DNA of 37,735 nucleotides. Source: an uncultured Oscillospiraceae bacterium. GTDB lineage: Bacteria; Bacillota; Clostridia; Oscillospirales; Oscillospiraceae. Under the pieces are notes generated by a model. It was not told where the DNA came from. It saw only the letters and a program-made list of their open reading frames with translations, and made no database searches. Shown here one piece after another: positions 23,836 through 32,905 of the stretch (its first letter is position 1; each line of letters begins with the position of its first letter). The DNA lies in NCBI GenBank assembly GCA_910588495.1, contig CAJUPU010000031.1:1-37735 (forward strand), written 5' to 3'. The position numbers were made by a program, and so were the translations under genes.

Positions 23836-23876
23836 TTTTTGTGAGGTTTTCACAAAAAGTTTGTTTAGCGAACAAA
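23836..23876 (-). promoter_or_regulatory. overlapping inverted repeats upstream of the permease promoter
   Basis: TTTTTGTGA-N5-TCACAAAAA (23836-23858) is followed by TTTGTT-N5-AACAAA (23860-23876). Between and across them is ACAAA-AAG-TTTGT (23852-23864), which resembles the palindromes before ygeX and ssnA. They lie 40-80 bases upstream of the -35 box, a placement typical of activator sites. The half site CGAACA also recalls PurR boxes. Confidence 0.5.
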
Positions 23877-23881
23877 AAGTT

Positions 23882-23955
23882 AGGCGCTGTTTGAAAATTG
23901 GAAAAGTGCCGCCGGACCGTACTCCTCACGCTGGGTACGGTCCGGCGGCATCGCT
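23882..23955 (-). terminator. sbcDC terminator joined to one arm of a type B element
   Basis: A perfect 15-bp stem (TGCCGCCGGACCGTA, 23907-23921, with its complement at 23936-23950) is followed on the minus strand by CTTTTCC. It therefore probably ends the sbcDC transcript. The adjoining 23882-23910 matches the first 29 bases of the reverse complement of the type B element (3773 downward) with one mismatch. The terminator thus seems to incorporate a remnant of that element. The rest of 23716-24033 holds the permease promoter and inverted repeats; I see no gene there. Confidence 0.7.
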
Positions 23956-24033
23956 CATGATAGTTCAGTTATGGTTCGGATGGAGCGGTACCGTTCTCCC
24001 CGGTCCTCCATCCCGGTCCGGAGCGTCGCTGCC

Positions 24034-26802
24034 TCAGCACACGATCTCCGCCCGGCTTCCGCCGGAGCGGTCTTTTTTCACCACGATCTGCCGGTCGATC
24101 CGCTCCTTCAGCCCGGCCACGTGGGAAATGATGCCCACCAGCCGCCGCCCCTCGCCCAGCTGGCCCAGGGCCTGCATGGCCTTTTGGAGGGCCTCGTCGT
24201 CCAGGGAGCCGAAGCCCTCGTCCACAAACATGGTGTCCAGCTGCACCCCGCCGGAAGAGAACTGGATCTCGTCCGCCAGCCCCAGGGCCAGCGCCAGGGA
24301 GGCCAGGAAGGACTCGCCGCCGGACAGGGTCTCCACCCGCCGGATCGTCCCGTTCCAGTGGTCCACCACATCCAGATCCAGGCCCACCTGGCCCTTCAGC
24401 CCCCCTTCGGCGCGCCGCAGCAGGTCGTACTGCCCGCCGCTCATCACCCGCAGGCGCAGGTTGGCCCGGTGCAGGACCCGGTCCAGGTAGGTGGTCTGGA
24501 TATAGGTCTCCAGCTGGAACCGCTCCTGCCCGGTGAGGGCGCCGTTGGCCGTGTCCGACAGGGCCTTGAGCCAGGTGAGCCGCCCGCTTTGCTCCTCCAG
24601 CTCCGCCAGGTGCCCGGCCAGCTTCTCCCTTGTGCCCCGGTTCAGGGCCAGCTGGGTCCGCAGCGCCCCGCTCCCCTGCTCCAGCGCCGCCTGCTCCCGG
24701 GTCAGCGCCTGCTTGCGCGCCCCCATCTGCTCCAGGTCCACGTCCTCCCCGTCCCGGAGCTTGGCCTGGTAGATCTCCACCCTGCTCTGGGCCGCCTCTT
24801 GCTGCTTCTCCAGCTCGGTCCTGCGCTTCTGGGCGTCCTGGATCTCCTTTTGCAGCGCCGCCGCCTTCGCCCGGAGGGCGGCGATCTCTGCCTCCGCCTC
24901 CCGCTTCGCGGGGAAAGGAAGGGCCCGGCGCAGCTCCTCCGCCTGGCGCCGCTTTTCCTCCACTGCCGCTTTGCGGCCGGCGATTTCCTTATCCAGTGCG
25001 GTCAGGCGGCCGCTCTCCCCTGCCAAAGCCTGCTCCTGCGCGGGGATCGCCTCTCCCAGCACCTTTGCCCGCTCCACCCGGGCCTTGGCGTCCCTCTCCT
25101 GTTTCAGCGCGGCTTGCAGCGCGGCGTCCTGCCCCGCCTCCGCCGCCGACAGCTCATCCATTTCCGGCAGCGCGGCCCGGCGCAGGGCGGGCAGCAGGGC
25201 CTGGGCCCGCTGGCTCAGATGCTCCTCCCGGGTCTCCAGTTCCTTGTTCCGCTCCCCGGCGGCGCGGCTGGCCTCCGCCGCCTGCCGCTGGGCCAGCCTG
25301 GCGGCCTGCTCCGCCCCCTTCCACGCCGCCTCGTCGGGGGCCTCTTGGGGCATGGGGGCGGGGCGGGGGTGCTCCAGGGAGCCGCACACCGGGCAGGGCG
25401 TCCCCGGCCGGAGGTCTCCGGCCAGCACCCCCGCCTGGGCGTCCAGATAGGCCCGGTTGATGCTCTGCCAGGCGTCCTCCCGCTCCCGGGCGGTCCGGGC
25501 CTTCTCCCGGTAGTCCTCCTGGGCCCGGGCGCAGGACGCCTGAAGGCGTTCCAGGGCGGAGATGTCCTGTTTCAAGCCCTGAAGCTGCTGGACGGCGCGC
25601 TCCAGGCCCTCCCGCTCATGCCTGGCCCGCTCCGCCTCCAGGGCCGCTCCCCCCAGCGCCTGCAGCGCGGCCTTATCCCGCTCCAGGCGGTCCAGCGCCG
25701 CGTCCAGCGCGGCCCGCCCCCGTCTCAGCTCGTCCCCGTCCCCCGCGGTCTGCCGCTCCAAACCGGCGATCTGCCCGTCCAGCTCCTGGAGCTGGCCGTA
25801 CTGGGGCAGTCTGCCCTCCAGCCGGGCCGCCTGCCCGCCCAGCCGGGGGATCTCATCCTGGTGGGCCAGGGCCTCCTCCAGCGCCTTGACGGCGGACTCC
25901 AGCCGCGGCCCCAGCTGGCGCAGGCTCTCCCGCGCCGCCTCCAGCTCCTTCCGGTCCTCTCTTCGGCGCTCCCCCTGCCCGATCTGGGCGATCAGCTCCT
26001 CCAGCTCTCCGGCGATCCTTTCCCGCCGCGCGTCCAGCGCCTGTTTTTGGGACTCATCCTCCGCCAGGAGCTTGTCCAGCAGGGGGATCCACTCCCCATT
26101 GGGCAGCTCGCCCCGCCGGGCCCGCTCCACCCCGTCCCGGTACGCGCTGCCTTCGGCGCACCGGATGGCGGCCCCGTCCCGGCGGACCTCCTCCGCCAGG
26201 GCGTCGCAGGTCCGCTTCAGCTCACCGGCGTCCTCCTTCAGCCGGTCCTGAAGGGTCTGATACAGCCCGGTGTCGAAAATATGGCGGAAGATCTTGATCC
26301 GCTCCCCGGTGCGCGCCTCCAGCAGCCTTCGAAAGTCCCCCTGGGCGATCATGGCCACCTGGGTGAACTGGGCGCAGGTGAGGCCCAGCAGAGCCTCCAC
26401 CTCGCGGGTGACCTCGGATGTGCCGGTGACCACAGAGCCGTCCGGGCGGTGGAATTCCCCGCCCGCCTTCTGCCAGGTCGTGCCCTCCCCCCTGGCCTTG
26501 GGCCGCTCATAGTCCGGGCTGCGGCGGACGGTGTAGTCCCCGCCCCGATAGCGGAAGCCCAGCTCCACAAAGGTGGGCGTCTCCGACCGGGCGTATTTGC
26601 TGCGGAGCATCTCCCCCTTCACGGCTTTCCCGCTGGCCTGACCGAAGAGGGCGAAGGTGATGGCGTCGAAGATCGTGGTCTTGCCCGCCCCGGTGTCGCC
26701 GCAGATCACATACAACCCCGACTGGCCCAGCCTGTCCAGATCCAGCTCCACCTGCCCCGCGTAGGGACCAAAGGCGGATATGGTCAGCTTTGTCGGTCTC
26801 AT
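24034..26802 (-). CDS. sbcC: SbcC, exonuclease SbcCD ATPase subunit
   Basis: Rad50-like SMC-type ATPase (922 residues) that works with SbcD to cut hairpins and DNA ends. Walker A GDTGAGKTT is at residues 35-43. Long coiled coils flank a zinc hook CPVC near residue 468. The ABC signature SGGESFLASLALALGLAD lies near residue 827, followed by Walker B (MFVDEGFGSLD). The start overlaps the sbcD stop by four bases and AGGAGG precedes it. An enzyme that processes hairpins sits in a region rich in palindromes, but the gene is a common housekeeping one. Confidence 0.95.
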   Translation of the reverse strand: MRPTKLTISAFGPYAGQVELDLDRLGQSGLYVICGDTGAGKTTIFDAITFALFGQASGKAVKGEMLRSKYARSETPTFVELGFRYRGGDYTVRRSPDYERPKARGEGTTWQKAGGEFHRPDGSVVTGTSEVTREVEALLGLTCAQFTQVAMIAQGDFRRLLEARTGERIKIFRHIFDTGLYQTLQDRLKEDAGELKRTCDALAEEVRRDGAAIRCAEGSAYRDGVERARRGELPNGEWIPLLDKLLAEDESQKQALDARRERIAGELEELIAQIGQGERRREDRKELEAARESLRQLGPRLESAVKALEEALAHQDEIPRLGGQAARLEGRLPQYGQLQELDGQIAGLERQTAGDGDELRRGRAALDAALDRLERDKAALQALGGAALEAERARHEREGLERAVQQLQGLKQDISALERLQASCARAQEDYREKARTAREREDAWQSINRAYLDAQAGVLAGDLRPGTPCPVCGSLEHPRPAPMPQEAPDEAAWKGAEQAARLAQRQAAEASRAAGERNKELETREEHLSQRAQALLPALRRAALPEMDELSAAEAGQDAALQAALKQERDAKARVERAKVLGEAIPAQEQALAGESGRLTALDKEIAGRKAAVEEKRRQAEELRRALPFPAKREAEAEIAALRAKAAALQKEIQDAQKRRTELEKQQEAAQSRVEIYQAKLRDGEDVDLEQMGARKQALTREQAALEQGSGALRTQLALNRGTREKLAGHLAELEEQSGRLTWLKALSDTANGALTGQERFQLETYIQTTYLDRVLHRANLRLRVMSGGQYDLLRRAEGGLKGQVGLDLDVVDHWNGTIRRVETLSGGESFLASLALALGLADEIQFSSGGVQLDTMFVDEGFGSLDDEALQKAMQALGQLGEGRRLVGIISHVAGLKERIDRQIVVKKDRSGGSRAEIVC

Positions 26803-27932
26803 GCCCGTTCCTCCTGTATCGTCTCCAGCAGTCCCGCCAGATAGCGCCGCTGCTCCTCCGATAGGGACCGGCGGTTCTGCTGCTGGTAGAATTCCGCGAA
26901 CAGTTCCAGGGGGTCCCGCCTCACGTCGGCCTCCGCCGGCTCCACCCAGCCGCCTTGGGTGCGCAGGTTGTCGTAGTCCAGCCGCATCAGGTTGGGGTAG
27001 ATGGGCCGGAGCCGTCCCATGGCGTCGTAGACGTCGTTCTCATCGGTGAGGACCGCCCGGACATAGGCGTCCCGGTCCACCTGCCCGTAAACATCCGGAG
27101 AGGTGAGCTGGGCAAAGCTGCCCCGCAGCTCCACCATGTCCCGTTTGGGGACGAGGGGGACCGTGCGCACGTCCAGCGTCCCCTTCTCCCCCAGCTCCAC
27201 CACGGTGACGGACTTCTGGTGGCGGACCTCGGAGAAGGAATACTTCAGCGGCGTTCCGCAGTAGCGCACCCGCGCCCCGTCCACGTTCTGAGGGCTGTGG
27301 AGATGGCCCAGGGCCACATAGTCGAAGGGGGCAAACACGCTGGCGTCCACATTGTCCGCCCCGCCCACGCTGAGCTCCTCCGACTGGCACCGCTCCGCCC
27401 CGGTGACGAATTGGTGGGTGAGCAGCACATTGCGCCGGGCAGGGTCGATGGACATATGCCGGACGGCGCAGGCCATGGCGTCGGTGAAGCTCTCCACCCC
27501 GTCCTCCGGGAAGAAGCGGCGGAGATGGACCGGCTTCAGAAAGGGAAGCAGCCAGAAGTCCACCGGGCCGTGGGCGTCCTCCAGAGTCACCGGCGCCAGC
27601 TGGCCGTGGTAGACCGGGGCGATGTACACCCCCCGCCCCTCCATGAGGCGGCCGGCAAAGGACAGGCGCTCCGGCGAGTCGTGGTTGCCGCTGATGAGCA
27701 GCACCGGCAGGGACCGGTCCGCCAGCTTCACCAGGAAATCGTCCAGCAGGGCCACCGCCTCGGCGGAGGGGACGGTCTTGTCATAGACGTCTCCGGCGAT
27801 GAGCACCGCGTCGGGCTGTTCCTCATCGGCGATCTCCAGGATGCGCTCCAGGATGTATGCCTGATCCTCCAGCATGGGAAAGTCGTTCACCCGCTTCCCC
27901 AGGTGGAGGTCGGAAAGATGGATCAGTTTCAC
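26799..27932 (-). CDS. sbcD: SbcD, exonuclease SbcCD nuclease subunit
   Basis: Mre11-like calcineurin-fold nuclease (377 residues). Metal-binding motifs are visible in order: DLHLGK (residue 8 on), GDVYDK (about 47), GNHDSPERL (about 82), LTHQF and GHLHSP. The start is GTG at 27932, set by the family N-terminus KLIHLSDLHLGK and by GGAGGAG eight bases upstream; the frame is open for another 37 codons without a site. It is co-transcribed and overlapping with sbcC. Confidence 0.94.
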   Translation of the reverse strand: MKLIHLSDLHLGKRVNDFPMLEDQAYILERILEIADEEQPDAVLIAGDVYDKTVPSAEAVALLDDFLVKLADRSLPVLLISGNHDSPERLSFAGRLMEGRGVYIAPVYHGQLAPVTLEDAHGPVDFWLLPFLKPVHLRRFFPEDGVESFTDAMACAVRHMSIDPARRNVLLTHQFVTGAERCQSEELSVGGADNVDASVFAPFDYVALGHLHSPQNVDGARVRYCGTPLKYSFSEVRHQKSVTVVELGEKGTLDVRTVPLVPKRDMVELRGSFAQLTSPDVYGQVDRDAYVRAVLTDENDVYDAMGRLRPIYPNLMRLDYDNLRTQGGWVEPAEADVRRDPLELFAEFYQQQNRRSLSEEQRRYLAGLLETIQEERA

Positions 27933-28495
27933 GGCGGTCTCCTCCTCAGCGCCCAGCTTTGCGGCCAAAATCGTTGCCGGCCGCGTTGAAAGATCTTGAA
28001 ATACACAAAATGTTCCCACAATCGTTCGCCTTGCCACCGGCAATTTTGACGCGCAGATCTGAATACTTCGGCTATTGGCACAGCTTCTTACTTTTTAGCA
28101 TATCATCCCACTGCAATGCTCAGCATCGCACTCTAACGGATCTTGCTTTTGGGACTATGATGCCCTATTCTTTTGATCATTTGATATATCCACACTGTCC
28201 AACCTATGCGATGGGCTGTTATCTGTTGGTTATCAGTAATGATGACCAACGCAGAAGCGCGCTATTTGTTCTGCTGGCTTGCGACTGAAATCATATTCAT
28301 ACATACAAAACAGGGAAGGGCAACTATTTCCTCGCCATGTGTTATGCCTTGACACTTGAAAATAAGCAGATAGTGTAATAGCATTGTCAAAAAGAGATGC
28401 ACTCAAAAAGTGTTTTGAAAAATGTTGTGCTAATTGGTCTTGCCAGATTGTTATATATATGAGGCCTCATAAAGGGAACGGAAGGAGGTGTGCCG
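27933..28495. other. 563-base low-GC spacer between sbcD and the sigma factor gene
   Basis: No gene is convincing here. The sequence changes from GC-rich to AT-rich at about 27990. A 6-bp GGCC-type hairpin lies at 27960-27983 (GCGGCC / GGCCGC). A promoter-like TTGACA (28349-28354) and TGTAAT (28374-28379) have a long 19-base spacer. A perfect 14-base palindrome lies at 28458-28471. Confidence 0.6.
28458..28471 (+). promoter_or_regulatory. palindrome before the sigma factor gene
   Basis: TATGAGGCCTCATA is a perfect 14-base palindrome that immediately follows an AT-rich TTATATATA segment and sits about ten bases before the AAGGAGGTG ribosome binding site. This is a plausible operator for a repressor or for autoregulation. 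Confidence 0.4.
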
Positions 28496-28954
28496 ATGGA
28501 GCAAGAAATCGTGCTGGAGCTATTTGACCGTTATGCGGATATGGTGTATCGTATCGCTCTCAGTTATCTCCGCTCTCCGCAGGAAGCGGAGGACGTTGTG
28601 CAGACTGTATTCCTTAAACTGCTGGAGGGCGGCATGATAGTTTATCCCGGCAAAGAGCGTGCGTTTCTAACTAAGGTTACGATCAACCATTGTAAAAACC
28701 TTCTCACCGCAGCAAAGAAGCACGAAGCCATTCCTTTGGACGAGGCTGTTTTGTTGACACAGCCGGAGGATCGGGGCATATTTCATGCGGTCATGGAGCT
28801 ACCGGAAAAGTATAGGGCCGTTGTGAGCCTGCACTATTTTGAGGGCTACTCGTTTCGGGAAATCTCAGAATTTTTACACATCGGCATCTCAGCCGTTTCC
28901 ATGAGATTGCATCGGGCCAAAAGCATCCTAAAAAAACAACTTGGGAGGGATTGA
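28496..28954 (+). CDS. ECF-type RNA polymerase sigma factor
   Basis: Short sigma-70-family protein (152 residues). Region 2 is at about 5-70 (LFDRYADMVYRIALSYLRSPQEAEDVVQTVFLKL) and region 4 at about 100-150, with a helix-turn-helix (YSFREISEFLHIGISAVSMRLHRAK). Regions 1 and 3 are absent, as in extracytoplasmic-function sigma factors. The ATG at 28496 follows AAGGAGGTG; a GTG two codons earlier is possible. The next gene begins two bases after its stop and encodes a membrane protein, the classic arrangement of a sigma factor and its partner. GC content is clearly below that of the neighbours. Confidence 0.9.
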   Translation: MEQEIVLELFDRYADMVYRIALSYLRSPQEAEDVVQTVFLKLLEGGMIVYPGKERAFLTKVTINHCKNLLTAAKKHEAIPLDEAVLLTQPEDRGIFHAVMELPEKYRAVVSLHYFEGYSFREISEFLHIGISAVSMRLHRAKSILKKQLGRD

Positions 28955-28955
28955 T

Positions 28956-29906
28956 ATGGAGCGAAACTTCAAGCGCATTTCTGAGGGGCTGAAATTGCCG
29001 CAGGAGAGCCGGGAGCGCATCCGCTCCCAGCTTGCCTCCTACCAAAAACAATCGGAGGACATTCCTATGAAAAAATCGACCTTAAGATCTCGTGTGCCGT
29101 TGATTGCCGTCGCTGTTGTTATGATGATGGCATTAACGCTGACCGCTGCCGCAGCGGTGGTGGTGCATCTGTTCAGAAATGATATCATCGTGTCCAGCAG
29201 GGATGACATTCCCACACCTTCAAGTGAAAATGGTGCCCCTGGTGCTGTTGGCATCACCAGCCCTGGCGGAACCCCACCCGCCCCGCTGGAAGAAATGATC
29301 GAAAGCAGCCGACAAAAGACAGATGATTGGTCATCTGGAACCAGCTTGGGCGGTGGCGTTATTGCAGAGTACGCACAATGGGATTTTGTAGATGTGCTAA
29401 GTAGTGATCCCTCTCTCCGCAGCCGCCGCATCGGTCGGGAAGATGGCGCGGAGAAAATGGAATATACTGCCGAAAACCCGGCAAATCTTCTGGACACCTT
29501 GACTGCTCGTGTTACGTTTGATTTGGAATGGCTGAATGAGCACTATGATTACGTCCCGGACGCTAACTTGTCCTTTGTTGTGTTAGATGCGGGGGGCAGC
29601 TATGTCAGTGAGTTGTTTGACGCTCTCTACGCAAAAAAGGACGGCAGCGGATATGTTGAGGTTGAAATCCACAACGTAGCGCAAGCTGACTATTGGGGGC
29701 AAAGCTACATCATTGACGGCAGCTATGAAACCGCCTACTATTACACGTCCGCCGACGGCTACGAGTTCCTCATTAGAATGCACAACGGGCGGGTTTGGGC
29801 AGACTGCAATACAAGCCACGCCAGCATCAGCCTATACGGTGCTTATCTGACCACGGTCGAAGTGGAAGATATTCTGGACAATCTCTCTCTGACTATCAAT
29901 GAGTAG
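28956..29906 (+). CDS. single-pass membrane protein, probable anti-sigma factor
   Basis: A 316-residue protein. The short cytoplasmic N-terminus (1-46) is charged and helical. One membrane helix spans about 47-70 (VPLIAVAVVMMMALTLTAAAAV in two parts), then a Pro/Gly/Ser-rich linker and a larger outside domain rich in Asp, Tyr and Ser. GGGAGGG precedes the ATG at 28956. The layout fits an anti-sigma factor holding the upstream ECF sigma factor. I see no zinc-binding HxxxCxxC motif and do not recognise the outer domain, so the role rests on gene order and topology. Confidence 0.7.
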   Translation: MERNFKRISEGLKLPQESRERIRSQLASYQKQSEDIPMKKSTLRSRVPLIAVAVVMMMALTLTAAAAVVVHLFRNDIIVSSRDDIPTPSSENGAPGAVGITSPGGTPPAPLEEMIESSRQKTDDWSSGTSLGGGVIAEYAQWDFVDVLSSDPSLRSRRIGREDGAEKMEYTAENPANLLDTLTARVTFDLEWLNEHYDYVPDANLSFVVLDAGGSYVSELFDALYAKKDGSGYVEVEIHNVAQADYWGQSYIIDGSYETAYYYTSADGYEFLIRMHNGRVWADCNTSHASISLYGAYLTTVEVEDILDNLSLTINE

Positions 29907-30004
29907 AGCGTGTTACAGCAGAGGCCGGGACCGCCCGTCAGCAGGCGGCCGAGACGCGTTTCACGCCTGGAGGAAAAGCCCGCGAGGACGGCGCGGCGTA
30001 TTTT

Positions 30005-31456
30005 TTATACCGTCTCCTTCGGCACCCACACGGACACCGAACCGCTGCCGCAGCGAAACACGCCGCAGCCGCTTTTGTCTAAGGTGACTTCCCCCTCTTG
30101 ACTGCCCAGCAGGTCCACAAAAGACCGCCCGGCAAACTGGACGCCCATGCACATGCTCTTCTCCCCGCCGTCGCCGTTGCTCAGCAGCACCGCAAGGCCG
30201 GAACCGGGGTGCTCCTCGTCTCCGGAGCGGACCCAGCCCACCACGTTTTGGTGGTCGAAATAGTCGGTCTGCTCCCCCCAGGCCCGTTCCTGGCGGGCCC
30301 GGAGAAGGACCTCCAGCTCCTTCACCGGCTGGATGCCGTCGTGGGGGATGCCGTACTGGTCGCCGTAGAACACGCAGGGGACGCCGTCCTGCCGCAGGAG
30401 GATCAGGGCGTAGGCCAAGGGCTTGAACCACTCCTTCACCCAGGACTGGAGCGCCTGCCCGATCTGTGTATCATGGTTGTCCACGAACGTCACCGCCCGC
30501 TGGGGCCGCGCGTCCACCAGGGTCCCCTGGAACAGGGTCCGCATGTCGAAGCCGCCCTTGTTCTCGGCGGCCTGGGCAAGTTTGAAGTGCAGGGGCACGT
30601 CGAACAGGCACATGATGTTGCCGCTCCGGTCCAAAAAATTGGTCAGGGCCAGGATGTCCGCCTGCCAGTATTCGCCCACCGACCACAGCTCTTTCCCGGT
30701 CTTCCGGCGCAGCTGCTCCAGCCAGTGGGTAAAGAAGGTGAAGCGGATATGTTTCACCGCGTCCAAGCGGAACCCGTCCAAGCCGGTGGTCTGCAGATAC
30801 CACAGCCCCCAGCGGTCCAGCTCCGCGATGACGTCCGGGTTTGCCATGTCCAGGTTGGCGCCCATCAGGTAGTCGAAGTTGCCGTTCTCCTGATCCACCT
30901 CGTCCTCCCACTCTTTGCCGTTCAGCCGCCAGATATGGCTCTTCTTTTCCTGATCGTCCCAGTCCACGCCGTTGAAGTGGGTGTGGTTCCAATGAAAGCC
31001 GGAATACCTGCCGCCCCGGCCCGGGAAGGTGAACCTGGTCCAAGCCATGATGCGCTCCTCCACGCCGGAGCCCTGCTCCCGGTCGGTCTCCAGGCACCGC
31101 TCCGCCATCACGGCCTCCCGGCGGTCCGCGCCCATCCGGTGGTTGAGCACCATGTCGCCCAACACCTCCAGGCCAGCCCCCTGGAGGGTATGGATCGCGT
31201 TCAGGTACTCCTCCCTCGTGCCGTACTTGGTGGGGACGGAACCCTTTTGGTCGAATTCGCCCAGATCGTACAGATCATAGACGCCGTAGCCCACATCCTT
31301 TATGCCGCCCGCCCCTTTATAGGCGGGCGGCAGCCATACGCCCGTGTAGCCCAGCGCCGCCAGATGTTCCGCGTCCGACGAAGCCCGCCGCCAGTGGGCG
31401 GCATCCTCGGGCAGATACCATTCAAAATATTGTATCAGAGTTTTCTGTTGTTTCAT
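30005..31456 (-). CDS. cytoplasmic alpha-amylase, GH13
   Basis: Glycoside hydrolase family 13 enzyme (483 residues) that cuts alpha-1,4-glucans. It opens with IQYFEWYLP, characteristic of the AmyS/GH13_5 group, and has the catalytic triad D232 (GFRLDAVKH), E262 (SVGEYW) and D329 (FVDNHD). There is no signal peptide, so it probably acts on internal glycogen or imported maltodextrin. AGGAG lies before the ATG at 31456. It is a single gene with its own promoter. The 98-base gap to the sigma-factor operon on the other strand has only a weak hairpin. Confidence 0.93.
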   Translation of the reverse strand: MKQQKTLIQYFEWYLPEDAAHWRRASSDAEHLAALGYTGVWLPPAYKGAGGIKDVGYGVYDLYDLGEFDQKGSVPTKYGTREEYLNAIHTLQGAGLEVLGDMVLNHRMGADRREAVMAERCLETDREQGSGVEERIMAWTRFTFPGRGGRYSGFHWNHTHFNGVDWDDQEKKSHIWRLNGKEWEDEVDQENGNFDYLMGANLDMANPDVIAELDRWGLWYLQTTGLDGFRLDAVKHIRFTFFTHWLEQLRRKTGKELWSVGEYWQADILALTNFLDRSGNIMCLFDVPLHFKLAQAAENKGGFDMRTLFQGTLVDARPQRAVTFVDNHDTQIGQALQSWVKEWFKPLAYALILLRQDGVPCVFYGDQYGIPHDGIQPVKELEVLLRARQERAWGEQTDYFDHQNVVGWVRSGDEEHPGSGLAVLLSNGDGGEKSMCMGVQFAGRSFVDLLGSQEGEVTLDKSGCGVFRCGSGSVSVWVPKETV

Positions 31457-31505
31457 AACTGCTCCTTTTTGCGCAAACACGATCTCTTTGGTCACGATTT
31501 GAGCA

Positions 31506-31534
31506 ATTATAGCACGCAGGTCCCGCCACAGCAA
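31506..31534 (-). promoter_or_regulatory. promoter of the amylase gene
   Basis: On the minus strand, TTGCTG (31529-31534) and a perfect TATAAT (31506-31511) are separated by 17 bases. A 10-base palindrome TTTGCGCAAA lies between the promoter and the ribosome binding site. Confidence 0.8.
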
Positions 31535-31826
31535 GAAGCAAAAAGGCTAAGTTGCCGCCGGAAAAGACGCGAGGATATAGAAATCTTTTACAAAGATCCT
31601 CTGAAAAAAGAGGCTTTTACCGGGCGTGAGCACAGCCTGGGATGATAGGGCCGTTCTCTGTGTTCAGCCCCATTCGGCGTTTCTAGAGATCCCCTTGACC
31701 GGTACGCGGGCCGGCGGCCTATATAGGGTTTGATTTTTGCTGAGGGCAGCGTGGTACGCCAGGATGTAAGGCCACCCCCAGGACCACCAAAAGCACCGGG
31801 CAAGACCCCCAGGGAGAGCGCCGCCG
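31535..31826. other. spacer without recognisable gene
   Basis: No conserved protein is readable on either strand. It forms the left end of an eroded stretch that reaches 33169. Confidence 0.4.
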
Positions 31827-32141
31827 TCAACGCCGGTCCATGCCGCAGGCCGTGGCCGCCTCCATCAGGCGGCGGTCGTTCGCCACCGCGTCGTAGAACC
31901 GGAAGCCGCCGGAAAAATTCTGGACCGCCTCAAAATAGCTGTCCGGGCGGGAGGTGTAGCCCCAGATCCCCTCCTCGGCCTTGGCCTTGCAGGCGTCGAT
32001 GATGGGCTGGGCGGTGCGGAAGTCCATGTCCGCCACCCACAGGGGCAGCACGTCGCCGGTGCCGAATTTCTTGATCCGCTCGTCATACTTGGAGGAGCGG
32101 TTTGCGCTGCGGTCGATCACTTCACCGAGATCGTATTTCAT
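31827..32141 (-). pseudogene. N-terminal fragment of a PatB/MalY-type aminotransferase
   Basis: The first ~75 residues (MKYDLGEVIDRSANRSSKYD onward, with LPLWVADMDFRTAQPII and GIWGYTSRPDSYFEAV) match the opening of PLP-dependent cystathionine beta-lyase / aminotransferase proteins of the MalY/PatB family. Those proteins are normally about 390 residues. Here the frame runs into unrelated sequence and stops after 104 residues, without the PLP lysine region. AAAGGAG still precedes the ATG. It is a truncated remnant; the tail may be fused foreign sequence. Confidence 0.7.
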
Positions 32142-32309
32142 GGGCTGCTCCTTTGCTGAAAACGGCGTCTCATGTTCGGCCATGGAACGCCGCTTCGGGT
32201 TTTGGGGACGAGCGCCGCGGCCGCCGGCATCGCCCTTGCATGCCATTACCATACTCGATCCGGGGGAAAAAGTCCAACGGGCGGATCTTTCCACTCGGTC
32301 CCCTCCTTT

Positions 32310-32761
32310 TTCGTGGGGCTGAACCACCTGTATATGTACTATTATGACGGGCGGAAAAACCGCCTTACCCGCTGCGTGGTGGATATTTTTTCGGAGGTGG
32401 AGCCCGGGGTCTATCAGGTCCAGATTCATATGAACGTGGACAATCACAGTCACTATCAGCAGTGCGAAAACCTGTACGACGGCGTGCTGACCCATTATGA
32501 CGCGCTGAGCACGCTGATCATGAAGAACCAGAGCATGGAGATGGACAACTACCAGGTGGGCATTCCCAGCCCCTACATGAACGCCCCACCAAATGGGCAC
32601 TGGCTTTGGGGATCTCCAGCCGGCCTTTGATGCCCACCTCCACCAAGGCGCTGTTGTCCAAGACCATCCAGAAAGAGACGCCGGAGTTTGAAAAGGCCCT
32701 GCGCTTGTCCAAGGAGGACATCCGTCTGATGAAGCAGTATGATATGCTGACGGTTTTGTGA
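32310..32761 (+). pseudogene. broken gene of unknown function
   Basis: Two plus-strand stretches read like real protein but in different frames. The first is about 32310-32580 (contains RCVVDIFSEVEPGVYQVQIH and a following hydrophilic part). The second is about 32600-32761 (contains KETPEFEKALRLSKEDIRLM and ends TVL-stop). The frame change near 32585 suggests a frameshift or deletion. I do not recognise the family. The type A repeat remnant starts 17 bases after the stop. Confidence 0.4.
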
Positions 32762-32778
32762 CAGACCGCGCGATAGGG

Positions 32779-32905
32779 GCCTGTATTCACAGCCGAGATC
32801 GCCGGATGGCGAGGGATCTTTCCGTCAGGCAAAGCGAATTTTCCCGGGAATCATCGTGTTTATCGCAAGAAGATCCAACGCCGCATGATGGGAAAAGACC
32901 CGGCG
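32779..32905. repeat. 164-nt hairpin element, type A, copy 3, truncated
   Basis: It matches copies 1 and 2 from their left end through GACCCGGCG, then diverges, so the last ~37 bases including the right terminal arm are missing. It also has more internal changes than the other two, as expected for a decaying copy. Confidence 0.8.

Noticed and set aside
23971..26844. Long plus-strand open frame opposite sbcC
   Set aside because: Leu/Pro/Gln/Arg-rich shadow of the coiled-coil coding sequence; the SbcC reading has all family motifs.
27857..28288. A 143-residue plus-strand frame over the sbcD start and the following spacer
   Set aside because: Its first half is antisense to sbcD, and the rest has no recognisable protein character and no ribosome binding site.
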